NCBI RefSeq assembly: GCF_011043555.1
Contig: NZ_JAAKGS010000010.1
Coordinates: forward strand, 148,716-212,715
Source of the DNA: Sphingobacterium sp. SGR-19
GTDB lineage: Bacteria; Bacteroidota; Bacteroidia; Sphingobacteriales; Sphingobacteriaceae
Length of the DNA stretch: 64,000 nucleotides
Direction of reading: 5' to 3'
Below the pieces are notes generated by a model, which saw nothing but the letters and a program-made list of their open reading frames with translations, did not search any database and had not been told where the DNA came from. Within the stretch, counting starts at the first letter, position 1. Each line of letters opens with the position of its first letter. Both the position numbers and the translations under genes were made by a program. Positions 44,111 through 53,530 of this stretch are shown piece by piece.

Positions 44111-45181
44111 CTATTTAATTTTCTTGATGTCAAATATACGCTTTTCTGCTAATTGTTTAGCAGCTTCGTATGTAGTAATATTGTCTTCAACAGATTTTTG
44201 GATGACATCACGAGTCGCGTTGTAAATATTTTTAATTAATGCTTCTGTACGGTCATTGCCGTATCCCTCTAACTCGGAATAGCAACTAATCAATGCCCCT
44301 GCGTTAATTAAAAAATCAGGGGTATATAAGATGTTTCGCTTCTTAAGCAGTCTATTCGTTTCTTCTTCTTCCTTTAATTGGTTGTTTGCTGACCCGGCAA
44401 TAATGCGGCAACGCATACGTGGTACGGTTTCCGGATTCACCGTCCCGCCCAAAGCACATGGTGCATATACATCAGCATCTAGTTCGAAGCTAGTGGAGTA
44501 GGTAATCGGTTCCGCTTTATATTTCGCCGCGATCTTCATCTTGCGTTCCTCCGTCATATCCGATACGTAAACACGCGCATTTTCCGCACGCAACATAGCC
44601 ACTAATTGCTCTCCGACACTACCAACACCTTGAACCGCAATCTTGCGCCCAGCTAATCCATCATCACCATATAGTTCTTTAATAGCTGCCTTGATTCCAT
44701 AAAACACTCCTCGCGCCGCGAAAAGGGTTGTATCTCCCCCTCCATTTAAGGAAGCAGGCAAACCAGCTACGTAGTCCGTTTCAGACAACAAGTGCTCTAG
44801 GTCCTTCTGTGTCGTTCCAATATCAGTCGAAGCAATAAAGTTCCCATTGAGTCCTTCTATGAACTTCCCGAACCGACGCATCAAAGCCTCTGTTTTATCT
44901 GTTCGATGATTACCTATAATAATTGCACTGCCCCCTCCTAGATTAAGACCTGCAAGAGAAGCTTTGTAAGTAATCGCTTCGGATAAACGTAGCGCATCGT
45001 CAATAGCCTCTGTTAAAGATTCATATGGCAGCATGCGAACACCACCGATTGCCGGCCCTAGCGTCGTATCATGAATAGCAACAATCGCTTGCAGTCCCAC
45101 CATCTTATCTTGGCAGAAAAATAAATTCTGATGACCAGAAATCGCCATCTTATCGAAAACAGAAGAATTATTTACTTCCAT
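44111..45181 (-). CDS. Glu/Leu/Phe/Val dehydrogenase, leucine dehydrogenase-like
   Basis: 356 aa from the ATG at 45181 (MEVNNSSVFDKM); the longer frame from 45268 runs through the promoter and into the divergent ABC gene's start. Catalytic Lys in 'ITYKASLAGLNLGGGSAIIIG', nucleotide-binding 'AVQGVGSVGEQLVAML', and 'DVYAPCALGGTVNPETV'. Size and motifs fit leucine dehydrogenase, the branched-chain amino acid deaminase, better than hexameric glutamate dehydrogenase. A TACTTTTG box at 45220-45227 gives a leader of about 35 nt. Confidence 0.92.
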   Translation of the reverse strand: MEVNNSSVFDKMAISGHQNLFFCQDKMVGLQAIVAIHDTTLGPAIGGVRMLPYESLTEAIDDALRLSEAITYKASLAGLNLGGGSAIIIGNHRTDKTEALMRRFGKFIEGLNGNFIASTDIGTTQKDLEHLLSETDYVAGLPASLNGGGDTTLFAARGVFYGIKAAIKELYGDDGLAGRKIAVQGVGSVGEQLVAMLRAENARVYVSDMTEERKMKIAAKYKAEPITYSTSFELDADVYAPCALGGTVNPETVPRMRCRIIAGSANNQLKEEEETNRLLKKRNILYTPDFLINAGALISCYSELEGYGNDRTEALIKNIYNATRDVIQKSVEDNITTYEAAKQLAEKRIFDIKKIK

Positions 45182-45219
45182 AACATTTCTTAAATGCCTA
45201 TATATTCTTTTTGCTTCTG

Positions 45220-45227
45220 CAAAAGTA
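45220..45227 (-). promoter_or_regulatory. -7 promoter box for the leucine dehydrogenase gene
   Basis: TACTTTTG on the minus strand. Confidence 0.5.
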
Positions 45228-45253
45228 GGGAATATTTTTTCAAATTTTAGCCT

Positions 45254-45261
45254 TACATTTG
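45254..45261 (+). promoter_or_regulatory. -7 promoter box for the ABC exporter (leaderless type)
   Basis: TACATTTG ends 6 nt before the ATG at 45268. The alternative TTG start at 45259 lies inside this box. Confidence 0.6.
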
Positions 45262-45267
45262 TTCCCA

Positions 45268-47043
45268 ATGAACGAGTTGGCTTATCTTAATAAGTACTTT
45301 TATAAATATCGCTGGAAACTTATTCCTGGTGTTTTATTTGTCGTTGTATCCAACTACTTTGGTATTCTACCGGCTGTCGTTATCCGGGAAGCGTTTGACC
45401 TCGTTAAGGAAAATATCGACCTTTATAGGTTATATGATGGTTTTGACCGACAAAACTTGGTATATCAGGTATTCGGCAGCAGTCTGCTTTTTTTCGGTTT
45501 CGTTGTTCTAGCTCTCTCCTTATTGCGGGGTATTTTCCTATTTTTTATGCGCCAAACGATCATCCTCACATCCCGCCATATCGAGTATGATCTTAAAAAT
45601 GAGATTTACAATCATTACCAGGAACTTGATTTTTCTTTTTTTAGAAGAAACAATACTGGTGATATGATGAACCGTGCCACCGAAGATGTTAATCAAGTGA
45701 GAAATTATCTAGGGCCAGCTATTATGTACGCGATCAATACGGTGGTGCTTTCTATCATGGTTATCTACGCCATGTATAACGTAAATCCAAAGCTTGCTAC
45801 TTATTCTTTGTTGCCGATTCCTATCCTATCGGTGCTTATTCTATTCATCAATAAGATTATTAACCAGCGAAGCGAAAGGATACAGCGACAATTATCCGTA
45901 CTTTCTTCCTTTGTGCAGGAAACGTTCTCTGGAATACGTGTTATTAAAACTTACACACGTGAAACGCAAAAAATGGACGTATTTAAGGACGAAAGCAATC
46001 TATACAATAAAGTTTCGCTCGACCTTGTACGCATACAAGCCATTTTCTTTCCGTTGATTATTTTCCTCATTGGATTCAGCACGATTATCACGGTGTATGT
46101 TGGCGGTATTGAAGTAAAAAACGGAACCATTACCGCCGGAAACATAGCAGAGTTTATCCTATATGTCAATCAGCTTACTTTCCCTGCCATGTCGTTGGCA
46201 TGGGTGACCTCTTTGTTCCAGCGGGCTGCTGCATCGCAAAAACGAATCAATGAATTTCTTAAAACGACATCCAATATCAAAGACGGTGATAAAGAGCCCA
46301 TACTTCAAGGTGATATAACGGTAGAAAACCTTTCATTCACCTATCCCGAAACAGGAATCAAAGCCATAGAAAATCTATCGTTCACTATAAAACGTGGACA
46401 AACGCTCGCTATTATCGGGAAAACGGGTTCGGGTAAATCGACATTAGCGAATCTGCTATTGCGCATGTACGACGCTGATCAAGGCTGTATTTATTATGAC
46501 GGCACACCGTTACAAAAAATAAAAATAGACACCTTACGTTCCCAGATTGGCTTTGTGCCACAGCAGGTATTCCTCTTTTCGGATACAATAGCAAATAATA
46601 TTGCTTTTGGTCTGGATACTCTAGAAATGAATAAGGTGGAGCAAGCAGCAAAAGATGCAGCCGTCTATGATAACATCATGAATTTCGACAACGGCTTTCA
46701 GACCTCTATCGGCGAACGGGGTCTTACACTATCCGGTGGTCAGAAACAACGGGTTTCTATCGCACGTGCACTCGTTAAAGATCCACAGATACTCATTTTC
46801 GATGATTGCCTTTCGGCTGTTGATACAAAAACGGAAGAAGAAATACTCTATAATCTTAGTCGTATTATGCAGAATAAAACGACTATTTTCATTGCACATC
46901 GCATATCTACTATAAAAAATGCAGATCATATCCTCGTCCTGGACAATGGCCGAATCATCGAGCAAGGTACGCACGACGAATTAATGACTTTGGAGGGAGA
47001 GTATTTCGAGTTACATGAAAAACAACTTTTGGAAGCGGAATAA
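45268..47043 (+). CDS. ABC exporter, fused permease and ATPase (MsbA/LmrA type)
   Basis: 591 aa. N-terminal six-helix type-IV exporter domain (residues about 15-320), then the nucleotide-binding domain: Walker A 'IIGKTGSGKST', signature 'LTLSGGQKQRVSIARAL', Walker B 'ILIFDDCLSAVD' and the H-loop 'FIAHRIST'. In this position Walker B has DD where most have DE (catalytic Glu replaced by Asp). The partner could be itself (homodimer). Substrate unknown; possibly lipid A, drug or peptide. Confidence 0.94.
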   Translation: MNELAYLNKYFYKYRWKLIPGVLFVVVSNYFGILPAVVIREAFDLVKENIDLYRLYDGFDRQNLVYQVFGSSLLFFGFVVLALSLLRGIFLFFMRQTIILTSRHIEYDLKNEIYNHYQELDFSFFRRNNTGDMMNRATEDVNQVRNYLGPAIMYAINTVVLSIMVIYAMYNVNPKLATYSLLPIPILSVLILFINKIINQRSERIQRQLSVLSSFVQETFSGIRVIKTYTRETQKMDVFKDESNLYNKVSLDLVRIQAIFFPLIIFLIGFSTIITVYVGGIEVKNGTITAGNIAEFILYVNQLTFPAMSLAWVTSLFQRAAASQKRINEFLKTTSNIKDGDKEPILQGDITVENLSFTYPETGIKAIENLSFTIKRGQTLAIIGKTGSGKSTLANLLLRMYDADQGCIYYDGTPLQKIKIDTLRSQIGFVPQQVFLFSDTIANNIAFGLDTLEMNKVEQAAKDAAVYDNIMNFDNGFQTSIGERGLTLSGGQKQRVSIARALVKDPQILIFDDCLSAVDTKTEEEILYNLSRIMQNKTTIFIAHRISTIKNADHILVLDNGRIIEQGTHDELMTLEGEYFELHEKQLLEAE

Positions 47044-47078
47044 AAACCTATATATCAAAAAAGTAGAGGAAATATTTT

Positions 47079-47086
47079 TATTTTTG
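47079..47086 (+). promoter_or_regulatory. -7 promoter box for the Omp85-like/TonB pair (leaderless type)
   Basis: TATTTTTG ends exactly 4 nt before the ATG at 47091. Confidence 0.6.
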
Positions 47087-47090
47087 TGAG

Positions 47091-48386
47091 ATGTATAAAC
47101 AATGGGGCTTCCTATTCTACCTTATGATCTGTTGTCCGTGGCTATTTGCGCAACAAGTTCTCCTAAAAGACACCATTACTACAGCAGAAACCAAGGATAC
47201 CGTTACACGAAATTTTGATCACCTTTATGATATTAGTGACGGAATAAAGGATATTGTGAGATTCGTCCGCCATGATACAACAGCCCGGATTTCGAAAAGA
47301 CGTTCTGGAATTTCTATTCTTCCGAATATCAATTATAACCCCAGCATTGGCTTTCAAATTGGAGCGAAAGTTGTCGGCGGTGTCTATACCGGTGACCCGC
47401 AGCATACCACGATGTCTACGTTCGCCACTGCGTTAAGCTATACTACGCGAGGTATTATCTACGGTTACATAATGCATGATATTTATACGCCTAAAAATAA
47501 ATGGAATTTAAAGGGGGGAGTTATTATTGCTAAAAGTGTGGGACTGGATTATGGTATGGGTATGGGGAATGTAGTACAAACTGATATCCCAGAAGAAAAA
47601 ACGCTCAATAATCCTGACCGTACGCGCTTTGTCAACCAATTTATGGTGTATGGTCTTAATGAAAGAATTTATAAAAAGCTATCGCCAAATATGTTTATTG
47701 GTGCAGGAGTATTTTTTGAACTAAAACGTAATATATATACGCTAGGCAATCATGAGGTTACTCCTTTAGAGGTATATAGCAACCTAACAGGGTATAATGC
47801 GGAGAAATATAACAATAACGGATTGATGTTCAATTGGCAATATATGACGCGTGATAATCCGAACAGCGCTTATAAGGGCATTTACGCTGATGTCGTTTTG
47901 CGAATGAGCCAAAAATGGATCGCGAGTGCCCAAAACGCCTACCAGCTGCAAACCGATTTTAGAAAATACTGGCAACTATCAAGCAACCGTCCGAATCACG
48001 TATTGGCATTTTGGCACTGGGGATCGTATAACGTCGGCGGCAATCAGGCCTATCTCGACCTTCCCGGCACAGGCAAAGATCCATTTGCGCGTACAGGGCG
48101 TGGCTACACCAACGGCTATTTCAAGGGAAATTCTTTTTTCTATTCAGAACTAGAATATCGGTTTCCTATATTGCGCAATCAGTTCTTAAGCGGAGTTGTC
48201 TTCGCAAACGTACAAACCGCTAATGACCGTTTGGGCACAAAGCTTTTTCAGCAATGGCAGCCAGCTGGGGGTACGGGGCTACGCGTGTTGTTTAATAAAG
48301 CTACGCGAACCAATCTATGTATTGATTATGCGTTTGGGCGGTTTGGACAACACGGTTTATTCCTCGGATTGAACGAAGCCTTTTAA
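47091..48386 (+). CDS. Omp85/BamA-like outer-membrane barrel without POTRA domains
   Basis: 431 aa. Signal peptide ending 'WLFAQ', a short periplasmic stretch, then a barrel with 'SILPNINYNPSIGFQIGAKVVGGVY' and the C-terminal bacterial-surface-antigen (D15) segment 'SFFYSELEYRFPILRNQFLSGVVFANVQTA' and 'GTGLRVLFNKATRTNLCIDYAFG'. No POTRA repeats, unlike the protein at 13-15 kb. It sits 10 bp before a TonB receptor gene and is likely co-transcribed. Confidence 0.83.
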   Translation: MYKQWGFLFYLMICCPWLFAQQVLLKDTITTAETKDTVTRNFDHLYDISDGIKDIVRFVRHDTTARISKRRSGISILPNINYNPSIGFQIGAKVVGGVYTGDPQHTTMSTFATALSYTTRGIIYGYIMHDIYTPKNKWNLKGGVIIAKSVGLDYGMGMGNVVQTDIPEEKTLNNPDRTRFVNQFMVYGLNERIYKKLSPNMFIGAGVFFELKRNIYTLGNHEVTPLEVYSNLTGYNAEKYNNNGLMFNWQYMTRDNPNSAYKGIYADVVLRMSQKWIASAQNAYQLQTDFRKYWQLSSNRPNHVLAFWHWGSYNVGGNQAYLDLPGTGKDPFARTGRGYTNGYFKGNSFFYSELEYRFPILRNQFLSGVVFANVQTANDRLGTKLFQQWQPAGGTGLRVLFNKATRTNLCIDYAFGRFGQHGLFLGLNEAF

Positions 48387-48396
48387 TTAAATACAC

Positions 48397-50481
48397 ATGC
48401 TTTTGAAATTTAGGTTTTTTCTTTTTACGATCATATTATACATTCCTTTTGCTGTCTGGAGCCAAACAACCGACAGCGTATTGGCTCAGCAAGAAATTAA
48501 CCCCGTCGATATCCATGCTTATTTTAGCAAGCAACCTATTCTGGAACTAACAGCAGCAGCACAAACAATAAACTCAGGACTTCTAGAAGCACAACAGACT
48601 ACAACTTTACTTCCGGCCCTCAATACCGTAGCAGGTGTGCGGATGGAAGAACGTTCGCCAGGAAGCTATCGTCTGGCGATGCGCGGAAGTCTTATCCGAT
48701 CCGCTTTTGGGATTCGAAATACAAAAATATATGTAGATGATTTTCCACTGACCGACGCGGGAGGTAATACGTATCTAAACCTTCTCGACCCAGCGGGTAT
48801 AGATGCTATACATATTATTAAGGGCCCTGATGGTTCTTTATATGGTGCTAATTCCGGCGGTGTTATTAATATAGCCCCGAACGGTTTCGACGTGCGCAAA
48901 AATCGTAGCTCTGTCTTATTAAGTGGCGGATCATTTGGCTTGTTTCAAGAACAGCTTTCTGTGCAGCGTAAAGTAACAGATAATTACAGTTTCTCTTTCG
49001 ATCAGTCGTTTACGCGATCGGATGGATACCGTGATAATACGGCATTGAATAAGAAAACATTCCAAACGGCTCATCGTTGGAAATACTCGCCCAAAAACGA
49101 AATTCGTTTTTTTGCTCTGTATAGTGACTTGGGTTACCGTACGCCCGGCGGCCTGACACAAGCGCAAATGGATGAAAATCCACGTATGTCCCGTCCGGCG
49201 GTTGGTTCAAATCCAGGAGCTAAAGAACAACAAGCCGGAATTTATAACAAAACGTTTTATGGTGGGATTGCACACCACGCACAACTGAATAATAAGTTAT
49301 CACACACCGTCAGCATATTTGGTTCGAATACGGATTTCGAAAATCCGTTTATTACCAATTACGAATATCGAACGGAGAATAATCTCGGCCTCCGCACGTA
49401 TTTCTCGTACAGAAACGAAGATATGCAGCATTTTCAATGGCAAATGCAGCTTGGTTTTGAAGGACAAAAAGGATGGAATAAAATTGACAACTACAATAAT
49501 GAAGGGGGAATCTCCACCTCGCCGCAGGCAAAAGATGACTTAGACAATGTACAAAGTAGCTTCTTCTACAGGGTCATGGCAAAACTACATCAACGATGGA
49601 CTATGGAAGGTTCACTCGGGTTAAACCAGTCGAAAATAACGTATCGTCAACACTATCCAGAGATAATAAATCCAAACGGGATTATCAATTTTGGGAGTAT
49701 ATGGATGCCAAGGATAGCGACTTCCTATCTCCTAACGGATAGGTTAGCGTTTCGAAGCTCTATTTCCAAAGGATATTCTCCGCCAACCGTCGCGGAGGTT
49801 CGGTCTTCAGACAATATCATCAATACTGAACTGGGTCCGGAAAAAGGCACTAGTTATGAAATCGGCGCGCGTTTGGAAACAAAAAGTAGACGATTTATCG
49901 CTGATCTTAGTTTTTATCACTACTATATGCAAAATGGCATTGTTCGACAATTGCGGGAAAACGGTGCGGAATATTTTATCAATTCGGGCGAAATGAAACA
50001 GAAAGGTATCGAAGCCGCTGTTTGGGCATATATACTGGCACCGCAAACGGACAGATTTATTCAGGTTCTAAATCTACATACCAGTGCTTCCTATAGCCAT
50101 TACCGTTTCGGGAAATACCGTGTAGACGACAATGATTTTTCTCGTAATAAGGTCACAGCGGTACCAGACTGGGTATGGACAAACACGTTAATTATGGTTT
50201 TCCCCAAGCAATTCGGGTTAAATATTTCCCATAATTTTACGTCCGCCATGCCGTTGAATGACGCCAATAGTGTATTTTCAGAAAAATTCCATTTGATACA
50301 AGCTAAAGGAATATGGAACTGGCGATTAAAAAACAAGCAGCAGTTACAATTCTTCGTCGGTGTCGACAATCTGTTAAATGAAAGATACAGTCTAGGAAAC
50401 GATATTAATGCTTTTGGCAATCGATTTTTCAACCCCGCGCCTACTCGGAATTATTACGGCGGGATGAAAGTGACTTTATAA
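48397..50481 (+). CDS. TonB-dependent receptor, siderophore/cobalamin type
   Basis: 694 aa. Signal peptide ending 'AVWSQ', plug domain directly after ('AAAQTINSGLLEAQQTTTLLPALNTVAGVRMEERSPGS', 'IYVDDFPLTDAGGN', 'IHIIKGPDGSLYGANSGGVINI'), then a barrel ending '...FNPAPTRNYYGGMKVTL'. No carboxypeptidase-like N-terminal domain and no SusD, so it is closer to FecA/BtuB-type receptors. Ligand unknown. Preceded by the Omp85-like gene; converges on the methyltransferase gene. Confidence 0.92.
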   Translation: MLLKFRFFLFTIILYIPFAVWSQTTDSVLAQQEINPVDIHAYFSKQPILELTAAAQTINSGLLEAQQTTTLLPALNTVAGVRMEERSPGSYRLAMRGSLIRSAFGIRNTKIYVDDFPLTDAGGNTYLNLLDPAGIDAIHIIKGPDGSLYGANSGGVINIAPNGFDVRKNRSSVLLSGGSFGLFQEQLSVQRKVTDNYSFSFDQSFTRSDGYRDNTALNKKTFQTAHRWKYSPKNEIRFFALYSDLGYRTPGGLTQAQMDENPRMSRPAVGSNPGAKEQQAGIYNKTFYGGIAHHAQLNNKLSHTVSIFGSNTDFENPFITNYEYRTENNLGLRTYFSYRNEDMQHFQWQMQLGFEGQKGWNKIDNYNNEGGISTSPQAKDDLDNVQSSFFYRVMAKLHQRWTMEGSLGLNQSKITYRQHYPEIINPNGIINFGSIWMPRIATSYLLTDRLAFRSSISKGYSPPTVAEVRSSDNIINTELGPEKGTSYEIGARLETKSRRFIADLSFYHYYMQNGIVRQLRENGAEYFINSGEMKQKGIEAAVWAYILAPQTDRFIQVLNLHTSASYSHYRFGKYRVDDNDFSRNKVTAVPDWVWTNTLIMVFPKQFGLNISHNFTSAMPLNDANSVFSEKFHLIQAKGIWNWRLKNKQQLQFFVGVDNLLNERYSLGNDINAFGNRFFNPAPTRNYYGGMKVTL

Positions 50482-50490
50482 AATCACTTT

Positions 50491-51675
50491 TTATTCCATC
50501 TCCAATAATGTTTCCAGATGATGATGGCCAATACCGAAATATGCCTTCGTGGATTTTATTTTTTCCAGAATCTCCTGCTGTTTTCGAGTCTCGACAATTT
50601 TTTTCTCACCCACTATCAGTACATTTTTTGGTGTGTGGGCATCCGATACAAATTGAAAGACTTTGGTTTGATAACCAAAATACTCCATAATCAACGCCCT
50701 TAACCCATCGGTAACCATTTCAGCCTGACGCTCCATAAAAATTCCATGTTTCACCAAAAAGTCAACTTCATTTTTCACTTTGGACTTTTCCATCTCCCGA
50801 CGGATTTGTTTATGACAACATGGTGCAACCACAATCAGATCTGCATCGTGCCTAATACCTTTAGCTATAGCATCATCCGTAGCCGTATCACAAGCATGTA
50901 AAGCAATTAAAATATCTAAATCATTTTGGGGTTGATAGTCTTCTATTGCACTTCGTATAAAAAGCAAATCTTTGAAATTTGTTTTGGCGGCAATCTGATT
51001 ACATAACTCCACTAGATCTTTACGATATTCAACCCCTATCAAAGAAGTCCTCTTTTGAAGCGTATGTACTAAGTAATCGTATAAAGCAAATGTCAAATAA
51101 CCTTTCCCAGCGCCCATATCGACTACATTTAATGTCTCTCTAGGCGGCAGGCGCTGCAATATAGAACTTAGTATTTCTATATAATGGTTAATTTGTTTCC
51201 ATTTATCTTGCGCGTTTTTATACACATTCCCTGCGGCATCCGTCAGCTTTAGCTCTTGTAAATAAACCTTGTCAGCGCTATCTAACTTTCGTTCTTTTTG
51301 TTTATCGTGCGTAAGGACAACAGGTTTCTTAGCTGTTGGATTCTCTTGCCTAAGAGACCATACTCCTTTTTTAGTAAATTGACATAAAAGGTTTACCGTT
51401 TCTGTAAATAAAGTTGCCACCCGAAATCCTTCGACTTTTAAAAGCCCTTGTATCTCCATGATAGCCGTCTCTATTTCAAAGTTTTGAGTAATGTCTTGTG
51501 TTTTATAACGAAAAACAAATGATAGTTTCTTTTCTCGCTTTATAATAACTGGTTTGATATATACATTTTTTAAATATAGCTCTGTTCCATTATAGTCTCC
51601 TAAGGAAATTTTAATAAACTCCTCGCGTTGAAGAGATTCTCGAATTTTATCAAAAAAGCTGGCATAATTATCCAT
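50491..51675 (-). CDS. SAM-dependent methyltransferase of the METTL25-like (Methyltransf_32) family
   Basis: 394 aa from the ATG at 51675; the longest frame (to 51723) crosses the promoter and is rejected. Class I SAM motif 'NVVDMGAGKGYLTFALYDYL', then 'LIGVEYRKDLVELCN', 'LDILIALHACDTATDDAIAKGI' and 'VVAPCCHKQIRREM'. This CGH...PCCH pattern matches the Methyltransf_32 family that includes METTL25/RRNAD1. Target unknown, likely RNA or protein. Divergent from a HAD phosphatase through two leaderless promoters. Confidence 0.87.
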   Translation of the reverse strand: MDNYASFFDKIRESLQREEFIKISLGDYNGTELYLKNVYIKPVIIKREKKLSFVFRYKTQDITQNFEIETAIMEIQGLLKVEGFRVATLFTETVNLLCQFTKKGVWSLRQENPTAKKPVVLTHDKQKERKLDSADKVYLQELKLTDAAGNVYKNAQDKWKQINHYIEILSSILQRLPPRETLNVVDMGAGKGYLTFALYDYLVHTLQKRTSLIGVEYRKDLVELCNQIAAKTNFKDLLFIRSAIEDYQPQNDLDILIALHACDTATDDAIAKGIRHDADLIVVAPCCHKQIRREMEKSKVKNEVDFLVKHGIFMERQAEMVTDGLRALIMEYFGYQTKVFQFVSDAHTPKNVLIVGEKKIVETRKQQEILEKIKSTKAYFGIGHHHLETLLEME

Positions 51676-51679
51676 AACG

Positions 51680-51687
51680 CAAAGATA
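51680..51687 (-). promoter_or_regulatory. -7 promoter box for the METTL25-like gene (leaderless type)
   Basis: TATCTTTG on the minus strand, exactly 4 nt before the ATG at 51675. Confidence 0.6.
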
Positions 51688-51705
51688 GAGAATATAAAGA
51701 AATTG

Positions 51706-51713
51706 TACCTTTG
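51706..51713 (+). promoter_or_regulatory. -7 promoter box for the HAD phosphatase gene (leaderless type)
   Basis: TACCTTTG ends exactly 4 nt before the ATG at 51718. Confidence 0.6.
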
Positions 51714-51717
51714 TACT

Positions 51718-52506
51718 ATGCAATATCCTAAAATCAAAGCTGTCTTTTTCGATATAGACGGTACGCTTCTAAGTTTCAAGACACACCAAGTTCCTGTCTC
51801 TACCCAAAAGGCAATTGAACAATTGCAAAGACAGGGAATTAAAGTCATTTTATCGACCGGCCGTTCCATTAATAGCATCGATCATGTTAAGTTTCTGGAT
51901 TTCGATGGGTTTATCACCTTTAACGGCGGTTATTGCGTAACCCAAGAAAGCGATGTACTTTTTAAACAAGCTATACACCCAAATGATATAAAAGCCGTCC
52001 TGGACTACATCAAAGAACGTCCGTTGAGTTTTTCCCTGATGTCCGAGAAAGAAATTACTATTTATGATGTAACACCGGAAATAGCGGGAATGTATGCGCA
52101 CTTAAATCTTCCTGTTCCGCCTTTGGTAGACATGAACAAAGTTGATCCGGCCAGTATTTTGCAAACCAATATATTCCTTGGACCGGAAGAAGAGGAAGAC
52201 TTTATGCAAAATGTTATGCCTAATTCGGTAGCCTCCAGATGGACGCCTCTTTTTGCCGATGTGAATCCTAAAGGACAGAGCAAACAAGTAGGAATAGATA
52301 TTTTCTGTAAGCATTTCGGTATAGATATCACGCAGACCATGGCCTTTGGAGACGGCGGAAATGATATTACCATGCTAAAGCACGTGTCGATTGGCGTTGC
52401 TATGGGGAATGCTAATCCGGAAGTGAAGGAAATTGCAGATTACATTACAACAGATGTAGACAACGACGGTATCTGGAATGCCTTACATTACTTTAAGGTG
52501 ATATGA
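51718..52506 (+). CDS. Cof-type HAD-IIB phosphatase
   Basis: 262 aa from the ATG at 51718 (MQYPKIKAVFFDIDGTLL). HAD motif I 'FFDIDGTLL', motif II 'ILSTGRSIN', Cof-type cap domain in the middle (about 85-190), motif III/IV 'KQVGIDIFCKHFGI' and 'MAFGDGGNDITMLKHVSIGVAMGNANPEVKEIADYIT'. Dephosphorylates small phosphorylated metabolites such as sugar phosphates or FMN. Monocistronic with a strong terminator. Confidence 0.93.
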   Translation: MQYPKIKAVFFDIDGTLLSFKTHQVPVSTQKAIEQLQRQGIKVILSTGRSINSIDHVKFLDFDGFITFNGGYCVTQESDVLFKQAIHPNDIKAVLDYIKERPLSFSLMSEKEITIYDVTPEIAGMYAHLNLPVPPLVDMNKVDPASILQTNIFLGPEEEEDFMQNVMPNSVASRWTPLFADVNPKGQSKQVGIDIFCKHFGIDITQTMAFGDGGNDITMLKHVSIGVAMGNANPEVKEIADYITTDVDNDGIWNALHYFKVI

Positions 52507-52511
52507 TATCG

Positions 52512-52536
52512 TTTGGGGCGCTATTTGCGCCCCAAA
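52512..52536. terminator. Bidirectional hairpin between the HAD phosphatase and trxB
   Basis: Perfect 10-bp stem TTTGGGGCGC (52512-52521) and GCGCCCCAAA (52527-52536), 5-nt loop. The flanking T content is modest. Confidence 0.75.
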
Positions 52537-52540
52537 TGCA

Positions 52541-53509
52541 TTATTCTTCTACAAAATTTTCTTTTGCTGCCAAATAGCGTTCGGCTTCTAATGCGGCCAT
52601 ACAGCCTGTACCGGCTGCAGTAATCGCTTGGCGATATACATGATCTTGCACATCTCCACTGGCAAAGACACCCGGTATATTGGTCGCGGTACTGTCCGGT
52701 TTTGTAATCAGATACCCAGTCTCATCCATATCAAGGACATCCTTAAATAGCTCTGTATTTGGCTTATGTCCAATGGCTACAAAGAATCCTGTAATGTCTA
52801 GATGTTTCACTTCCTGTGTTTGATTATTGATGACACGAACACCGGTAACACCCGTTTCGTTTCCTAATATCTCCTCTGCCTCGGTATTGTATATGATCTC
52901 GATATTGGGCGTATTCATTACGCGATGTACCATCGCTTTGGATGCCCTAAATTCATCTCGACGCACTAACATATATACTTTCCTACACAACTTGGCTAAG
53001 TATGTTGCCTCTTCCGCTGCAGTATCTCCAGCACCTACAATCGCGACATCTTGACCTTTGAAAAAGAAACCATCGCAGACTGCACAAGCAGAGACGCCAA
53101 ATCCATTATATTTCTCTTCCGAAGGCAACCCTAACCATTTCGCGGTCGCACCCGTGGCAATAATAACCGTTTCCGCCGACACCCAAGTTGAACCGTCAAT
53201 CTCTACCCGGTGTGTTCCTCCATCTTTGGAAAATTCAACTTTCGTCGCATAACCAAAACGTACCTCTGTTCCGAAACGTTCAGCCTGCGCCTTTAGATCC
53301 TCCATTAAAACGGGTCCTGTGATACCTTGGGGGTATCCTGGAAAATTATCTACTTCGGTTGTTTGTGTCAATTGTCCTCCAGGAACAATACCTGTATATA
53401 TTACGGGTTTTAAATCAGCTCTAGCTGCATAAATAGCCGCGGTATAACCCGCAGGCCCGGATCCAATAATCAAACACTGTAAGTGTTCTATTCCTTCTGT
53501 ATTTGTCAT
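52541..53509 (-). CDS. trxB: Thioredoxin-disulfide reductase
   Basis: 322 aa from the ATG at 53509; the frame begins with a TTG at 53527 but ATG fits family length. FAD motif 'IIGSGPAGYTAAIYAAR', active-site 'ACAVCDG' (CxxC), NADPH motif 'VAIVGAGDTAAEEATYL' and C-terminal 'GVFASGDVQDHVYRQAITAAGTGCMAALEAERYL'. Reduces thioredoxin with NADPH. Downstream of the exonuclease gene, likely same transcript. Confidence 0.96.
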   Translation of the reverse strand: MTNTEGIEHLQCLIIGSGPAGYTAAIYAARADLKPVIYTGIVPGGQLTQTTEVDNFPGYPQGITGPVLMEDLKAQAERFGTEVRFGYATKVEFSKDGGTHRVEIDGSTWVSAETVIIATGATAKWLGLPSEEKYNGFGVSACAVCDGFFFKGQDVAIVGAGDTAAEEATYLAKLCRKVYMLVRRDEFRASKAMVHRVMNTPNIEIIYNTEAEEILGNETGVTGVRVINNQTQEVKHLDITGFFVAIGHKPNTELFKDVLDMDETGYLITKPDSTATNIPGVFASGDVQDHVYRQAITAAGTGCMAALEAERYLAAKENFVEE

Positions 53510-53530
53510 TTTATTTTCATTGTTCAAAAC

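Noticed and set aside
45182..45268. N-terminal extension of the leucine dehydrogenase
   Set aside because: Overlaps both its own and the divergent gene's promoter and adds 29 residues absent from the family.
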